Positions 8,567 to 16,041 of a stretch of DNA of 64,000 nt are shown piece after piece. Made by a program: the position numbers and the translations under genes. The stretch is from Bacteroidia bacterium (GTDB lineage Bacteria; Bacteroidota; Bacteroidia; JADZBD01), in the NCBI GenBank assembly GCA_020852255.1, contig JADZBD010000023.1:30988-94987 (forward strand). Direction: 5' to 3'. A model generated the notes under the pieces. That model did no database searches, was not told the DNA's origin, and worked only from the letters and a program-made list of their open reading frames with translations. The number at the start of each line of letters is the position of its first letter. Position 1 is the first letter of the stretch.

Positions 8567-9568
8567 ATGATCATTCGTCTTCAATCGAACATGAGCGATG
8601 CCCGTGTGGAGGAACTGGGAAAAGAGTACCGTGTGATCGCGGTAAAAGATACGGATGGCTGGTTGCTGGTGTCTCCCACGAAAATGAAGGAAGTGCCGGA
8701 AGGACTAAAAAAGCACACAAAGGAGTTTTTTGTATTCCAGGATGATATTCAGCTGGCCAGCAAGAAATTTATTAATGGAACACGGGAAGTCAGGATTGGC
8801 AAGGAACTCAAGATCGGCGGCACAACAAGGAATACATTAATGATCACAGGCCCTTGTTCGGTAGAATCGGAAGAACAACTGGATGCTTCAGCGCAGCTGT
8901 GTGTTAAATTGGGAGTAAAGGTGCTCCGGGCCGGAGCGTTCAAGCCCAGAACTTCTCCTTATACATTTCAGGGAATGGGAGTGGAAGGACTGAAGCTGCT
9001 GGATAAAATGAGAAAAAAATACGGGCTGTATATTATATCGGAGGTACGTGACAGTACACATGTTCAGGATATTATTGAGTTCGCAGATATTATTCAGATC
9101 GGGGCGAAATCCATGTATGATCATGGTATTCTCAAAGCGAGCGCAAGGGCAGGAAAACCGGTACTGCTCAAGCGGGGTTTTGGAACTACACTGCAGGAGT
9201 TTGTTCAGGCAGCGGAGTTCATTCTTTCGGGTGGAAATCCGGACGTGATTTTATGTGAGCGTGGCCTCCGGACATTTGAGACCAAAACCCGTTTCACACT
9301 GGATCTTTGTGGTGTGGCGTGGCTCAAGGAGCACGTCAATCTTCCTATCATTCTCGATCCGTCGCATGCAATCGGTTATGCGTATGGTGTACCCGATCTT
9401 ACCCGTGCCTGCCTCGCCATGGGCGTTGATGGCCTTCTGATCGAAACGCATCCCACACCGGAAAAGGCACTCTCGGATGCTTCGCAACAGCTGAATTTTG
9501 ATCAATTCACACAATTATACCGCTCCCTGCCTCCGCTGGCAGCTGCGATCGGAAGACAAATCATCTGA
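8567..9568 (+). CDS. aroF: 3-deoxy-7-phosphoheptulonate (DAHP) synthase
   Basis: A 333-residue enzyme of the AroA-beta type, condensing phosphoenolpyruvate with erythrose 4-phosphate, the first step of aromatic biosynthesis. Residues 1-~70 form a ferredoxin-like/ACT-type regulatory domain like that of the Thermotoga enzyme. The barrel follows with GPCSVE (95-100) and KPRTSPYTFQG (126-136). KPRTS is the DAHP-synthase version of this motif; the related Kdo-8-phosphate synthase has KANRS. This points to erythrose 4-phosphate rather than arabinose 5-phosphate as acceptor. Other barrel motifs (QIGAKSM, LLKRGFG, LPIILDPSHA) are intact. The start at 8567 was chosen for the AAGGAG site 7 nt upstream; an earlier in-frame ATG lies inside the preceding gene. 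It overlaps the next start by 1 bp (TGATG). Confidence 0.93.
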   Translation: MIIRLQSNMSDARVEELGKEYRVIAVKDTDGWLLVSPTKMKEVPEGLKKHTKEFFVFQDDIQLASKKFINGTREVRIGKELKIGGTTRNTLMITGPCSVESEEQLDASAQLCVKLGVKVLRAGAFKPRTSPYTFQGMGVEGLKLLDKMRKKYGLYIISEVRDSTHVQDIIEFADIIQIGAKSMYDHGILKASARAGKPVLLKRGFGTTLQEFVQAAEFILSGGNPDVILCERGLRTFETKTRFTLDLCGVAWLKEHVNLPIILDPSHAIGYAYGVPDLTRACLAMGVDGLLIETHPTPEKALSDASQQLNFDQFTQLYRSLPPLAAAIGRQII

Positions 9569-10242
9569 TGGACTATTTGAAGAAAAATCTGCAATGGCTG
9601 ATTGAAAAAGGAAGGCTCGACAGCGGGAAGCTGGCCGCAGACCTTTCTCTCCCAACTTCCTCGATCGTAAAAGCAGACGTCAGATATATTGAAAACTGGC
9701 TTCGCATTGCGGAACTGAGCGGATTTTCCCTCGATATTCTGGCACATATTGATCTCTCCGCACGCGACATGGCTTCAGGGAAGGGAATAAAATTGCTCAC
9801 CCTGGATGTGGATGGTGTAATGACAGAGGGCGGGATGTTTTACAGTGAAGACGGGAATGAATATAAGCGGTTTAATACCCGCGACGGAATCGGAATCCGC
9901 CTGGCCCTGGCAGCTGGCGTTAAGGTCGGATTTATATCGCACGGAAAAAATAACGGATTGATTAGTTCCCGTGCAAAACACCTTGGAGTTGATCTTGTTT
10001 ATACAGGCAAGGATAGCAAACTCGGTATAATCGGGGAATGGGCGAAACAAGCCGGACTGGGATTAGAGGCTTGTGCACATGTTGGAGATGATATCAACGA
10101 CCTGGAGGTGATGGATAAGGTTGGCTTGAGTGCATGCCCCGCGGATGCCGTAGACATCATGAAGAAGCATGCGCGTGTTGTTTTGAGGAAAAAGGGCGGC
10201 GAAGGCTGTGTGAGAGAATTTATTGAATCGTATCTCGTATGA
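9568..10242 (+). CDS. HTH-like domain fused to KdsC-type HAD phosphatase
   Basis: A 224-residue fusion. Residues ~1-68 resemble a small XRE-type helix-turn-helix unit as found in Bacteroidota regulators: NLQWLIEKGRLDSGKLAADL, then SLDILAHIDLS, matching the usual family ending (..LDxLL..DLS). Residues ~74-224 are a KdsC-like C0-type HAD phosphatase: LLTLDVDGVMTEG (Asp80, Asp82), RFNTRDGIGI, a motif II region ISHGKNN, then GDDINDLEVM (Asp174, Asp175) and the KdsC-like ending GGEGCVREFI. KdsC proteins are usually ~165-180 residues and act on 3-deoxy-ulosonate 8-phosphates; the extra N-terminal domain is unusual. Directly after a DAHP synthase, a 3-deoxy sugar phosphate is a reasonable substrate, but this is inference. 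The HTH may be a degenerate, non-DNA-binding fold. Confidence 0.75.
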   Translation: MDYLKKNLQWLIEKGRLDSGKLAADLSLPTSSIVKADVRYIENWLRIAELSGFSLDILAHIDLSARDMASGKGIKLLTLDVDGVMTEGGMFYSEDGNEYKRFNTRDGIGIRLALAAGVKVGFISHGKNNGLISSRAKHLGVDLVYTGKDSKLGIIGEWAKQAGLGLEACAHVGDDINDLEVMDKVGLSACPADAVDIMKKHARVVLRKKGGEGCVREFIESYLV

Positions 10243-10646
10243 ACGGAATCTCACGGAAGTGGTTCATCATGGCTTCTTTATCCGGTGCAGCGGCGGTCGG
10301 ATTAGGTGCTTTCGGGGCACACGGACTCAAAGGGGTATTGACAGATTACGGTCTGGCGATCTGGGAGAAAGCCGTATTGTACCAGTTTGTTCACACCATC
10401 GGAATTGCAATCGTTGGGGTTGTTCTAACCATTGAAGGGTGGGAGAAAATAAGATGGGCCGGCTGGTTCTGGATGGTGGGTATAGTCCTTTTTTCCGGGT
10501 CACTGTATCTGCTCGCACTGAAGGATCATTTCCAGTGGATAAAGACAGGAGTGCTCGGACCGATTACGCCCTTAGGAGGACTTTGTTTCATTGCCGGATG
10601 GCTAATGTTTTTTGTAGCGGCAGTATCCGGGAAAAAATCAAAATGA
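10239..10646 (+). CDS. DUF423 family small membrane protein
   Basis: A 135-residue protein with four hydrophobic segments and the hallmark start of the DUF423 (YgdD) family: a glycine/alanine-rich first helix ending GLGAFGAHGLK, followed by a YQFVHTIG segment. A final helix pair (GPITPLGGLCFIAGW) is also typical. The molecular role of the family is not established. Its ATG overlaps the upstream phosphatase stop by 4 bp and the next gene starts 1 bp after its stop, so it is part of the same transcription unit. Confidence 0.88.
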   Translation: MNGISRKWFIMASLSGAAAVGLGAFGAHGLKGVLTDYGLAIWEKAVLYQFVHTIGIAIVGVVLTIEGWEKIRWAGWFWMVGIVLFSGSLYLLALKDHFQWIKTGVLGPITPLGGLCFIAGWLMFFVAAVSGKKSK

Positions 10647-10647
10647 T

Positions 10648-12153
10648 ATGACAACATACGAACGTTACAGGAGTTTTATGCGGAAGATAGCGGATCTGAA
10701 TTACGCTTCCGCCGTGCTGAACTGGGATCAGGAGTGTTATATGCCGGAAGGAGGTGCCGCATTCAGGGCACAACAGCTTTCCACCCTTGCGGGTATGGCC
10801 CATGATCTGTGTGTGAGCGATGAACTGGGCGAGTGTTTAGCCAAACTTGAGAAAGAAAGCAACCTTACGGCCATAGAAAGAAAGAATGTGGAATGGACCA
10901 TGAAGGATTTCCGCCGCCATAAAAGGTATACAACAGTATTTGTTGAGGAAATGAGTCATGCGGTCTCCGAGGCGTTCCAGTCCTGGCAAAAAGCCAAAGA
11001 GCAAAAGAAATTCTCCCTTTTCGCCCCGCGCCTTGAGAAACTGCTGGATCTGAAAAGGAAAGAGTGTGAACTTCTGGGATATAAGGATCATCCCTATGAT
11101 GCCATGTTGGATCTGTATGAGCCGGGCGCAACAACTGCCGGCCTGAATAAGTTATTCGGCGACGTTCGGAAAGAGCTCGTAGGTTTTGTAAGGGAGATTA
11201 ATAGCTGTCCTCCGCCGGAAGACGCATTCATGTTCCGAACCTTCGCAAAAGACAAGCAGTGGGATTTCGGCCTTACCTTGCTCAAGCAGATGGGATTTGA
11301 TTTTAATTCGGGCCGTCAGGACATCTCTTCCCATCCCTTCACCACAAATTTTAGCCCGCAGGATGTTCGGGTTACAACAAGAATCAATGAAAAGGATCTT
11401 CATGAAATGATCTGGTCCTGTGTTCATGAGGGAGGGCATGCACTCTATGAGCAAGGCTTGCCGGAAGAACAATATGGCCTGCCCTGCGGAGAATATATCT
11501 CACTGGGCATCCATGAATCACAATCCAGGCTCTGGGAAAATAATGTGGGAAGATCGCTTGCATACTGGAGGCATCACTTTCCCAGACTGAAGGAACTTTT
11601 CCCCCTGGAGTTGGGGAAGGTGAATGTGGTGGATTTCTATAAGGCCATGAATCTTGTAAAGCCCTCTTTAATCCGTACCTCGGCGGATGAACTCACATAC
11701 CATTTTCATGTGATGGTGCGTTTCGAAATTGAGAAGGAACTTATAGAGGGAAAACTGAAGGTCTCCGACCTGCCGGACAAGTGGAACGCCCGGTATATGG
11801 AATACCTTGGGGTTAAAGCAGAGAACGACAGTCTGGGTGTTCTTCAGGATATTCACTGGAGTCATGGCAGTTTTGGCTATTTTCCTACTTATTCTCTGGG
11901 CAGCTTTTATGCCGCTCAGTTTTTCCGCCAGGCATGTAAAGAGATTATTGGTTTGGAGAAAAAAATCGAGGACGGAAATCTGAACGACCTTCTGAATTGG
12001 TTGAGAGAAAAGATTCACCGTCACGGGAAGTTCTTTACTGCTTCAGAGCTCTGTCTCAGGATCACAGGAGAGGAACTGAACTTTAAATACTTTATGGAGT
12101 ATGCCCGGAAAAAGTATGGAGAGATTTATGAATTGCGATCCGTTTCTGCTTGA
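10648..12153 (+). CDS. M32 family metallocarboxypeptidase (Taq type)
   Basis: A 501-residue cytoplasmic zinc carboxypeptidase, close to the family's usual ~500 residues and with no signal peptide. The zinc motif HEGGH lies at 260-264 with catalytic Glu261. The family's second conserved block HESQSRLWEN (289-298) follows and supplies a further metal ligand, Glu290. The C-terminal DIHWSHGSFGYFPTYSLG block is also an M32 signature. Such enzymes remove C-terminal residues with broad specificity and recycle peptides. It starts 1 bp after the DUF423 gene, so it may be carried on the same transcript, though a functional link to the sugar-acid genes is not apparent. Confidence 0.94.
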   Translation: MTTYERYRSFMRKIADLNYASAVLNWDQECYMPEGGAAFRAQQLSTLAGMAHDLCVSDELGECLAKLEKESNLTAIERKNVEWTMKDFRRHKRYTTVFVEEMSHAVSEAFQSWQKAKEQKKFSLFAPRLEKLLDLKRKECELLGYKDHPYDAMLDLYEPGATTAGLNKLFGDVRKELVGFVREINSCPPPEDAFMFRTFAKDKQWDFGLTLLKQMGFDFNSGRQDISSHPFTTNFSPQDVRVTTRINEKDLHEMIWSCVHEGGHALYEQGLPEEQYGLPCGEYISLGIHESQSRLWENNVGRSLAYWRHHFPRLKELFPLELGKVNVVDFYKAMNLVKPSLIRTSADELTYHFHVMVRFEIEKELIEGKLKVSDLPDKWNARYMEYLGVKAENDSLGVLQDIHWSHGSFGYFPTYSLGSFYAAQFFRQACKEIIGLEKKIEDGNLNDLLNWLREKIHRHGKFFTASELCLRITGEELNFKYFMEYARKKYGEIYELRSVSA

Positions 12154-12211
12154 TATTCAATATATTAAACTTTTTGGCTCAGAATTTGAAAAACACTATA
12201 AAACGATATTT

Positions 12212-12640
12212 ATGAAATGGCTAATCTTCTTCTTCGTGCCCCTCTGCCTGCTGCTGGTGTCCTGCAAGGGCGAACAAAAAGTTACCCAAAAGGAAATTGT
12301 GCAGACCCCTCCTCCTCCTCCTCCCCCTCCCTCGGGTGGATCTGAAGATGCTACAAACGAACCGGTAAACTATCGTTTGGTGCTGAGCTTCTATTCCATA
12401 GGAAGCGGGATTGATAACGCCCATCATGAGAAATGGGTAGAGTTGCTTAATAAGCACAGTCCGGTACTGCTGTATGATAAGGCCGGATGGGGCAGGGAAG
12501 GTGAGGTGGATTATTGTTTGATGCTGAAGGAACTGAAGCCGGACGAGCAGGTGAAGTTTATAGCCAGTGTTAAGGAATTGCTCGTCAAATGTGAATGGGT
12601 TCACATCGAAGAATACAAGCCCTGCAAGAATAAAAAGTAG
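12212..12640 (+). CDS. Small lipoprotein with oligoproline tract
   Basis: The 142-residue product starts MKWLIFFFVPLCLLLVSCKG, a lipoprotein signal with lipobox LVSC (Cys18). After the Cys comes a short linker with eight consecutive prolines (about residues 35-42), which may act as a rigid spacer from the membrane. A ~90-residue C-terminal domain follows (NYRLVLSFYSIGSGID, VLLYDKAGWGREGEVDYCL) of unrecognised fold, containing two Cys that could pair. The reading frame is open 37 codons further upstream into the M32 gene, but that extension would bury the signal peptide, so the ATG at 12212 is preferred. It is probably anchored in an envelope membrane. The function is unknown. Confidence 0.7.
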   Translation: MKWLIFFFVPLCLLLVSCKGEQKVTQKEIVQTPPPPPPPPSGGSEDATNEPVNYRLVLSFYSIGSGIDNAHHEKWVELLNKHSPVLLYDKAGWGREGEVDYCLMLKELKPDEQVKFIASVKELLVKCEWVHIEEYKPCKNKK

Positions 12641-12660
12641 GCAGAATCACGCTGGTTTTA

Positions 12661-12690
12661 CCCCCTGTAAGCTATTAGTTTGCAGGGGTT
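12661..12690 (+). terminator. Probable intrinsic terminator
   Basis: CCCCTG and CAGGGG arms flank a 13-nt partly AT-rich loop that can extend the stem. A weak T-rich tail (TTTACAATTTATT) follows. It sits 21 bp after the lipoprotein stop and before the pckA promoter region, where the transcript would be expected to end. Confidence 0.55.
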
Positions 12691-12779
12691 TACAATTTAT
12701 TAACAGGGACTTAAGTCCGTCTTCAATTTGGTTAACTTCGCAGCACTTTCAAGGCACATTCACTTAAACCTATGGGCAC

Positions 12780-14396
12780 ATGATCGAATCAGGATTGAAG
12801 GCAGAAAAGGCAAACCTGGCAGAGCTGGGACTTGGCGAAGTGGCTACTGCATGGTGGAATCTTACTCCGGCGGAACTGGTTGAAAAAACACTTCTTTCAG
12901 GGCAGGGAACACTGGCCGACAGCGGAGGACTGGTAGTGGACACAGGCGAGTTCACCGGGAGATCGCCCAAGGACAAGTTTGTGGTGATGGACGATGTGAC
13001 CCGTGACACAATATGGTGGGGGGATGTGAATTTCAAATTTGACCGCGAGAAGTTTGATACCGTTTACGGAAGGGTGTGTGAGTATTTTGCAGGGAAGGAA
13101 GTGTTTGTACGCGATTCCTATGCTTGTGCAGATCCCAAATACCGGCTTAATATCCGGGTAGTCACAGAATTGCCATGGAGTAATCTGTTTGCGAACAATC
13201 TGTTTCTGCGTCCGACCGAAAAGGAAATAAAGAACTTCAAACCCGACTGGCACATCATCTGTGCCCCCGGATTTAAAGCTGATCCCAGAGTGGATGGCAC
13301 ACGCCAACACAACTTTGCCATCCTGAATCTTTCCAAGCGGATCATTCTGATTGGCGGAACTGCCTACACGGGAGAAATCAAAAAGGGAATATTTACACTG
13401 CTGAATTATATTCTTCCTCATGAGAAGGGCGTGCTCTCCATGCATTGTTCTGCCAACATTGGAAAGAAAGGCGATACCGCTATTTTCTTCGGACTTTCGG
13501 GTACCGGCAAGACCACTCTTTCTGCAGATCCGGAGCGGGGACTGATTGGTGATGATGAACACGGTTGGGCAGATGGCTCCATTTTCAATTTCGAGGGAGG
13601 ATGTTATGCAAAGTGCGTAGATCTTTCCAGAGAGAAGGAACCCCAGATATGGGATGCGATCAAATTCGGCGCGTTGGTGGAGAATACCGGATATATCCCG
13701 GGAACACGTTCCGTTGATTTTACGAATATAAGCAAGACTGAAAACACAAGGGTAGCCTATCCTATCCACCATATCGGTAACGCTGTAGAACCCAGTGTGG
13801 GTGGAGATCCGAAGAATATTTTCTTTCTCACCTGCGACGCATTTGGTGTTCTGCCGCCAATATCTAAACTCGACCCCGGACAAGCCATGTATCACTTCAT
13901 CAGTGGTTATACCGCTAAGGTGGCTGGAACCGAAATGGGAATTACGGAACCAACTTTGACTTTTTCTGCCTGCTTTGGAAAAGCATTTCTTCCTCTTCAT
14001 CCGGCACGGTATGCAGAACTTCTTGGAAAAAAACTAAAAGATCATAAAGTGAATGTGTGGCTGGTGAATACCGGATGGACCGGTGGCTCATATGGAGTGG
14101 GAAGCCGCATTAAACTCAGTATTACCCGCGCGCTCATTACCGCAGCACTGGAGGGTAGTCTGGAGAAAGCACAATTCAAAACACTCCCTGTATTCAATCT
14201 TTCGTATCCCACGTCTTGTGCCGGCGTTGCCGCTGAGATCCTGAATCCCAGAGACACCTGGAAGGATAAAGAGGCTTATGATACAAAAGCCAACTCTCTG
14301 GCAGCGGCATTTGTTAAGAATTTTGCCCAGTACGCAGAGGGAACCGGTAAAGAAATACTGGATGCTGCTCCTGTTGTGGCCGAAAAAGTAGGATGA
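12780..14396 (+). CDS. pckA: Phosphoenolpyruvate carboxykinase (ATP)
   Basis: A 538-residue enzyme converting oxaloacetate and ATP to phosphoenolpyruvate, CO2 and ADP in gluconeogenesis, or running in reverse as an anaplerotic step. The ATP-type signatures are clear: TGRSPKDKF near residue 60, the P-loop GLSGTGKTTLS (238-248), the metal/nucleotide block LIGDDEHGW just after it, and NTGWTGGSYGVGSRI near residue 425. The length matches the ATP-dependent family rather than the larger GTP enzyme. A near-consensus -7 box (TAACTTCG, 12733-12740) lies 39 bp upstream. Its stop overlaps the rsmE start by 4 bp (ATGA). Confidence 0.97.
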   Translation: MIESGLKAEKANLAELGLGEVATAWWNLTPAELVEKTLLSGQGTLADSGGLVVDTGEFTGRSPKDKFVVMDDVTRDTIWWGDVNFKFDREKFDTVYGRVCEYFAGKEVFVRDSYACADPKYRLNIRVVTELPWSNLFANNLFLRPTEKEIKNFKPDWHIICAPGFKADPRVDGTRQHNFAILNLSKRIILIGGTAYTGEIKKGIFTLLNYILPHEKGVLSMHCSANIGKKGDTAIFFGLSGTGKTTLSADPERGLIGDDEHGWADGSIFNFEGGCYAKCVDLSREKEPQIWDAIKFGALVENTGYIPGTRSVDFTNISKTENTRVAYPIHHIGNAVEPSVGGDPKNIFFLTCDAFGVLPPISKLDPGQAMYHFISGYTAKVAGTEMGITEPTLTFSACFGKAFLPLHPARYAELLGKKLKDHKVNVWLVNTGWTGGSYGVGSRIKLSITRALITAALEGSLEKAQFKTLPVFNLSYPTSCAGVAAEILNPRDTWKDKEAYDTKANSLAAAFVKNFAQYAEGTGKEILDAAPVVAEKVG

Positions 14397-15082
14397 GTCT
14401 TTTCTTCGTCCCCGGGATTTCCGGAGATCGCATTCAGCTGGATCGTGATGAATCGCGACACCTGGTGCGTGTACTTCGCTTCAAATCCGGCGATGCCGTA
14501 AAGGTGACGGACGGGAAGGGAACATTGTATCATTGTATTCTTCTGAGTGATTCTGCTTCGGGTTGTGAACTGCTCATCGACTCCACAGAGTCACATGAGG
14601 AACCCGGGCCTTTTCTCGCCCTGGCGGTAGCACTAACAAAGAACCGGGAACGGACGGAATGGCTGATCGAAAAAGCCGTGGAAATAGGAATTCAGGTTTT
14701 TATTCCTATGATGTGCAGGCATTCGGAGCGTGAGTTGCTTAACCGAGACCGTACAGAGCGTATCATGGCATCTGCCATGAAGCAAAGTCTTCGGTATCAC
14801 CTTCCCACATTGGCCCCGCTCACCCCATTCGAAGAGGTAGTAAAACTTTTTCCGCAGCGACGCAGGATCATCGCACATGCCGGGGCAAAACAGTCAATGA
14901 ACCGGATTCTTCCCGCCGGCGAAGATGCATTGATCCTCATCGGACCTGAAGGTGATTTTTCAACGGATGAATTGGCAACAGCCAATGCCGAAGGCTTCAT
15001 CTCTGCTCATCTGGGGAAAGCCCGGCTTCGCACTGAAACCGCGGCGCTGACTGCCGTGGCCGCCTTTGCCATGATACAGTAA
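14393..15082 (+). CDS. rsmE: 16S rRNA (uracil-1498-N3)-methyltransferase
   Basis: A 229-residue SPOUT-class methyltransferase that modifies U1498 of 16S rRNA using S-adenosylmethionine. An N-terminal PUA-like domain (HLVRVLRFKSGDAVKVTDG) is followed by the trefoil-knot domain with ALTKNRERTEWLIEKAVEIG, the cofactor block LIGPEGDF (~182-189) and the C-terminal LGKARLRTETA. All are characteristic of RsmE. It overlaps the end of pckA by 4 bp and so is translationally coupled to it. There is no reason to think the two functions are linked beyond co-expression. Confidence 0.95.
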   Translation: MSLFFVPGISGDRIQLDRDESRHLVRVLRFKSGDAVKVTDGKGTLYHCILLSDSASGCELLIDSTESHEEPGPFLALAVALTKNRERTEWLIEKAVEIGIQVFIPMMCRHSERELLNRDRTERIMASAMKQSLRYHLPTLAPLTPFEEVVKLFPQRRRIIAHAGAKQSMNRILPAGEDALILIGPEGDFSTDELATANAEGFISAHLGKARLRTETAALTAVAAFAMIQ

Positions 15083-15093
15083 TTTCTCTTTTG

Positions 15094-15101
15094 TAACTTT
15101 G
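15094..15101 (+). promoter_or_regulatory. TAACTTTG -7 box, 3 nt before start codon
   Basis: A perfect TAnnTTTG element followed by AAC and then the ATG at 15105. The spacing is the same as at 7481-7488 on the other strand, again predicting transcription from the A of the start codon. A TTTG at 15065-15068 is about 25 nt upstream, longer than the usual ~19-21 nt spacer. Confidence 0.58.
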
Positions 15102-15104
15102 AAC

Positions 15105-15773
15105 ATGCGCACACTGATCATCTTGCTTGCCATGCTGCTCACCGGGTTGGCGTTTAGGGCACCCACTTACCAGATAGCCCGTGTAAAATATAGTGGGGGA
15201 GGTGACTGGTATGTGGGTCCGACGGCTCTTCCTAATCTGATGGAATTTTGCAACAAGAACCTGGGAACTAATTTCGGTCCTGAGGAAGCCATTGTTGAAG
15301 TGGGCGGCAAGGATCTGTTCAACTATCCCTTCCTCTTCATGACAGGACATGGAAACGTAATATTCAACAACCAGGAGGCTGATAATCTGAGGAAGTACCT
15401 CCTCGGCGGCGGTTTTCTATATATCAATGACAGTTATGGAATGGAAAAGTTTATCCGTCCCCAGATGAAAAAAGTGTTCCCTGAACTGGATTTTGTGGAA
15501 CTTCCGTTTTCCCATCCTATCTACCACCAGAAGTTTGACTTTCCGGGCGGACTTCCGAAAATCCATGAGCACGATGGTAAGCCGGCGCAGGGATTCGGAT
15601 TGGTGTATGAAGGCCGGGTTGTTTGCTTTTTTGCTTATGAATCTGATATTGGTGACGGATGGGAAGATCCTGAAGTGCACAAAGATCCCGAAGAAAAAAG
15701 AACCAAGGCACTCCAGATGGGAGCGAATTTGGTTCAGTATGCCATGATGGGGAGCGGGAAATCTTCAGACTAA
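15105..15773 (+). CDS. DUF4159 domain secreted protein
   Basis: A 222-residue protein with a signal peptide (MRTLIILLAMLLTGLAFRA). A single DUF4159-type domain follows: QIARVKYSGGGDWYVGPTAL, then FLFMTGHGN, LRKYLLGGGFLYINDSYG and a long YHQKFDFPGGLPKIHEHDG segment. The fold is expected to be of the glutamine-amidotransferase-like/ThuA type and the role is not established. Related proteins are often encoded near MoxR/DUF58/VWA genes, but none occur here. The start was set at ATG 15105; a TTG two codons earlier overlaps the promoter box. It is convergent with the small gene at 15783. Confidence 0.85.
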   Translation: MRTLIILLAMLLTGLAFRAPTYQIARVKYSGGGDWYVGPTALPNLMEFCNKNLGTNFGPEEAIVEVGGKDLFNYPFLFMTGHGNVIFNNQEADNLRKYLLGGGFLYINDSYGMEKFIRPQMKKVFPELDFVELPFSHPIYHQKFDFPGGLPKIHEHDGKPAQGFGLVYEGRVVCFFAYESDIGDGWEDPEVHKDPEEKRTKALQMGANLVQYAMMGSGKSSD

Positions 15774-15782
15774 CCTGAGTAA

Positions 15783-16037
15783 TCAGTGTTTGGGTGGAAC
15801 TGTAGACGGCTGTTCCAGGCTGATTCTCACTTCCTTTCCGGTCAGACTGTCAATGATCACACGTTCCGGCTTTTCCGTAAAGACAATGCTTTTCTTCTTT
15901 TTTTCGTCCACCGTCTTTTTTTCAGAATTCTGTGTATTGACAGCTCCGGGATCAGAGGAGTGAGTGGATTTCCTGTTCTCCTGAGCCCAAATGAGGGCCG
16001 GAAATAAAAAGACAGATATATAAAATACGTTTTTCAT
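15783..16037 (-). CDS. Small secreted hydrophilic protein
   Basis: An 84-residue open frame starting MKNVFYISVFLFPALIWAQE, a good signal peptide with cleavage near residue 19. A highly charged, Lys/Ser/Thr-rich mature part follows (VDEKKKKSIVFTEKPERVII, ending PSTVPPKH). It lies 4 bp downstream of the collagen-like gene on the same strand, so the two are likely co-transcribed. No family is recognised. The signal peptide and operon position support a real gene. Confidence 0.55.
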   Translation of the reverse strand: MKNVFYISVFLFPALIWAQENRKSTHSSDPGAVNTQNSEKKTVDEKKKKSIVFTEKPERVIIDSLTGKEVRISLEQPSTVPPKH

Positions 16038-16041
16038 AGAT

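Noticed and set aside
8567..9568. Reading the DAHP synthase as Kdo-8-phosphate synthase because a KdsC-like gene follows
   Set aside because: The motif is KPRTS rather than KANRS, and an N-terminal ACT-like domain is present, both typical of DAHP synthase.
12897..14000. A 367-residue open frame antisense to pckA
   Set aside because: pckA is complete with all family motifs in the opposite frame; the antisense frame has no recognisable domain or signal and is a shadow.
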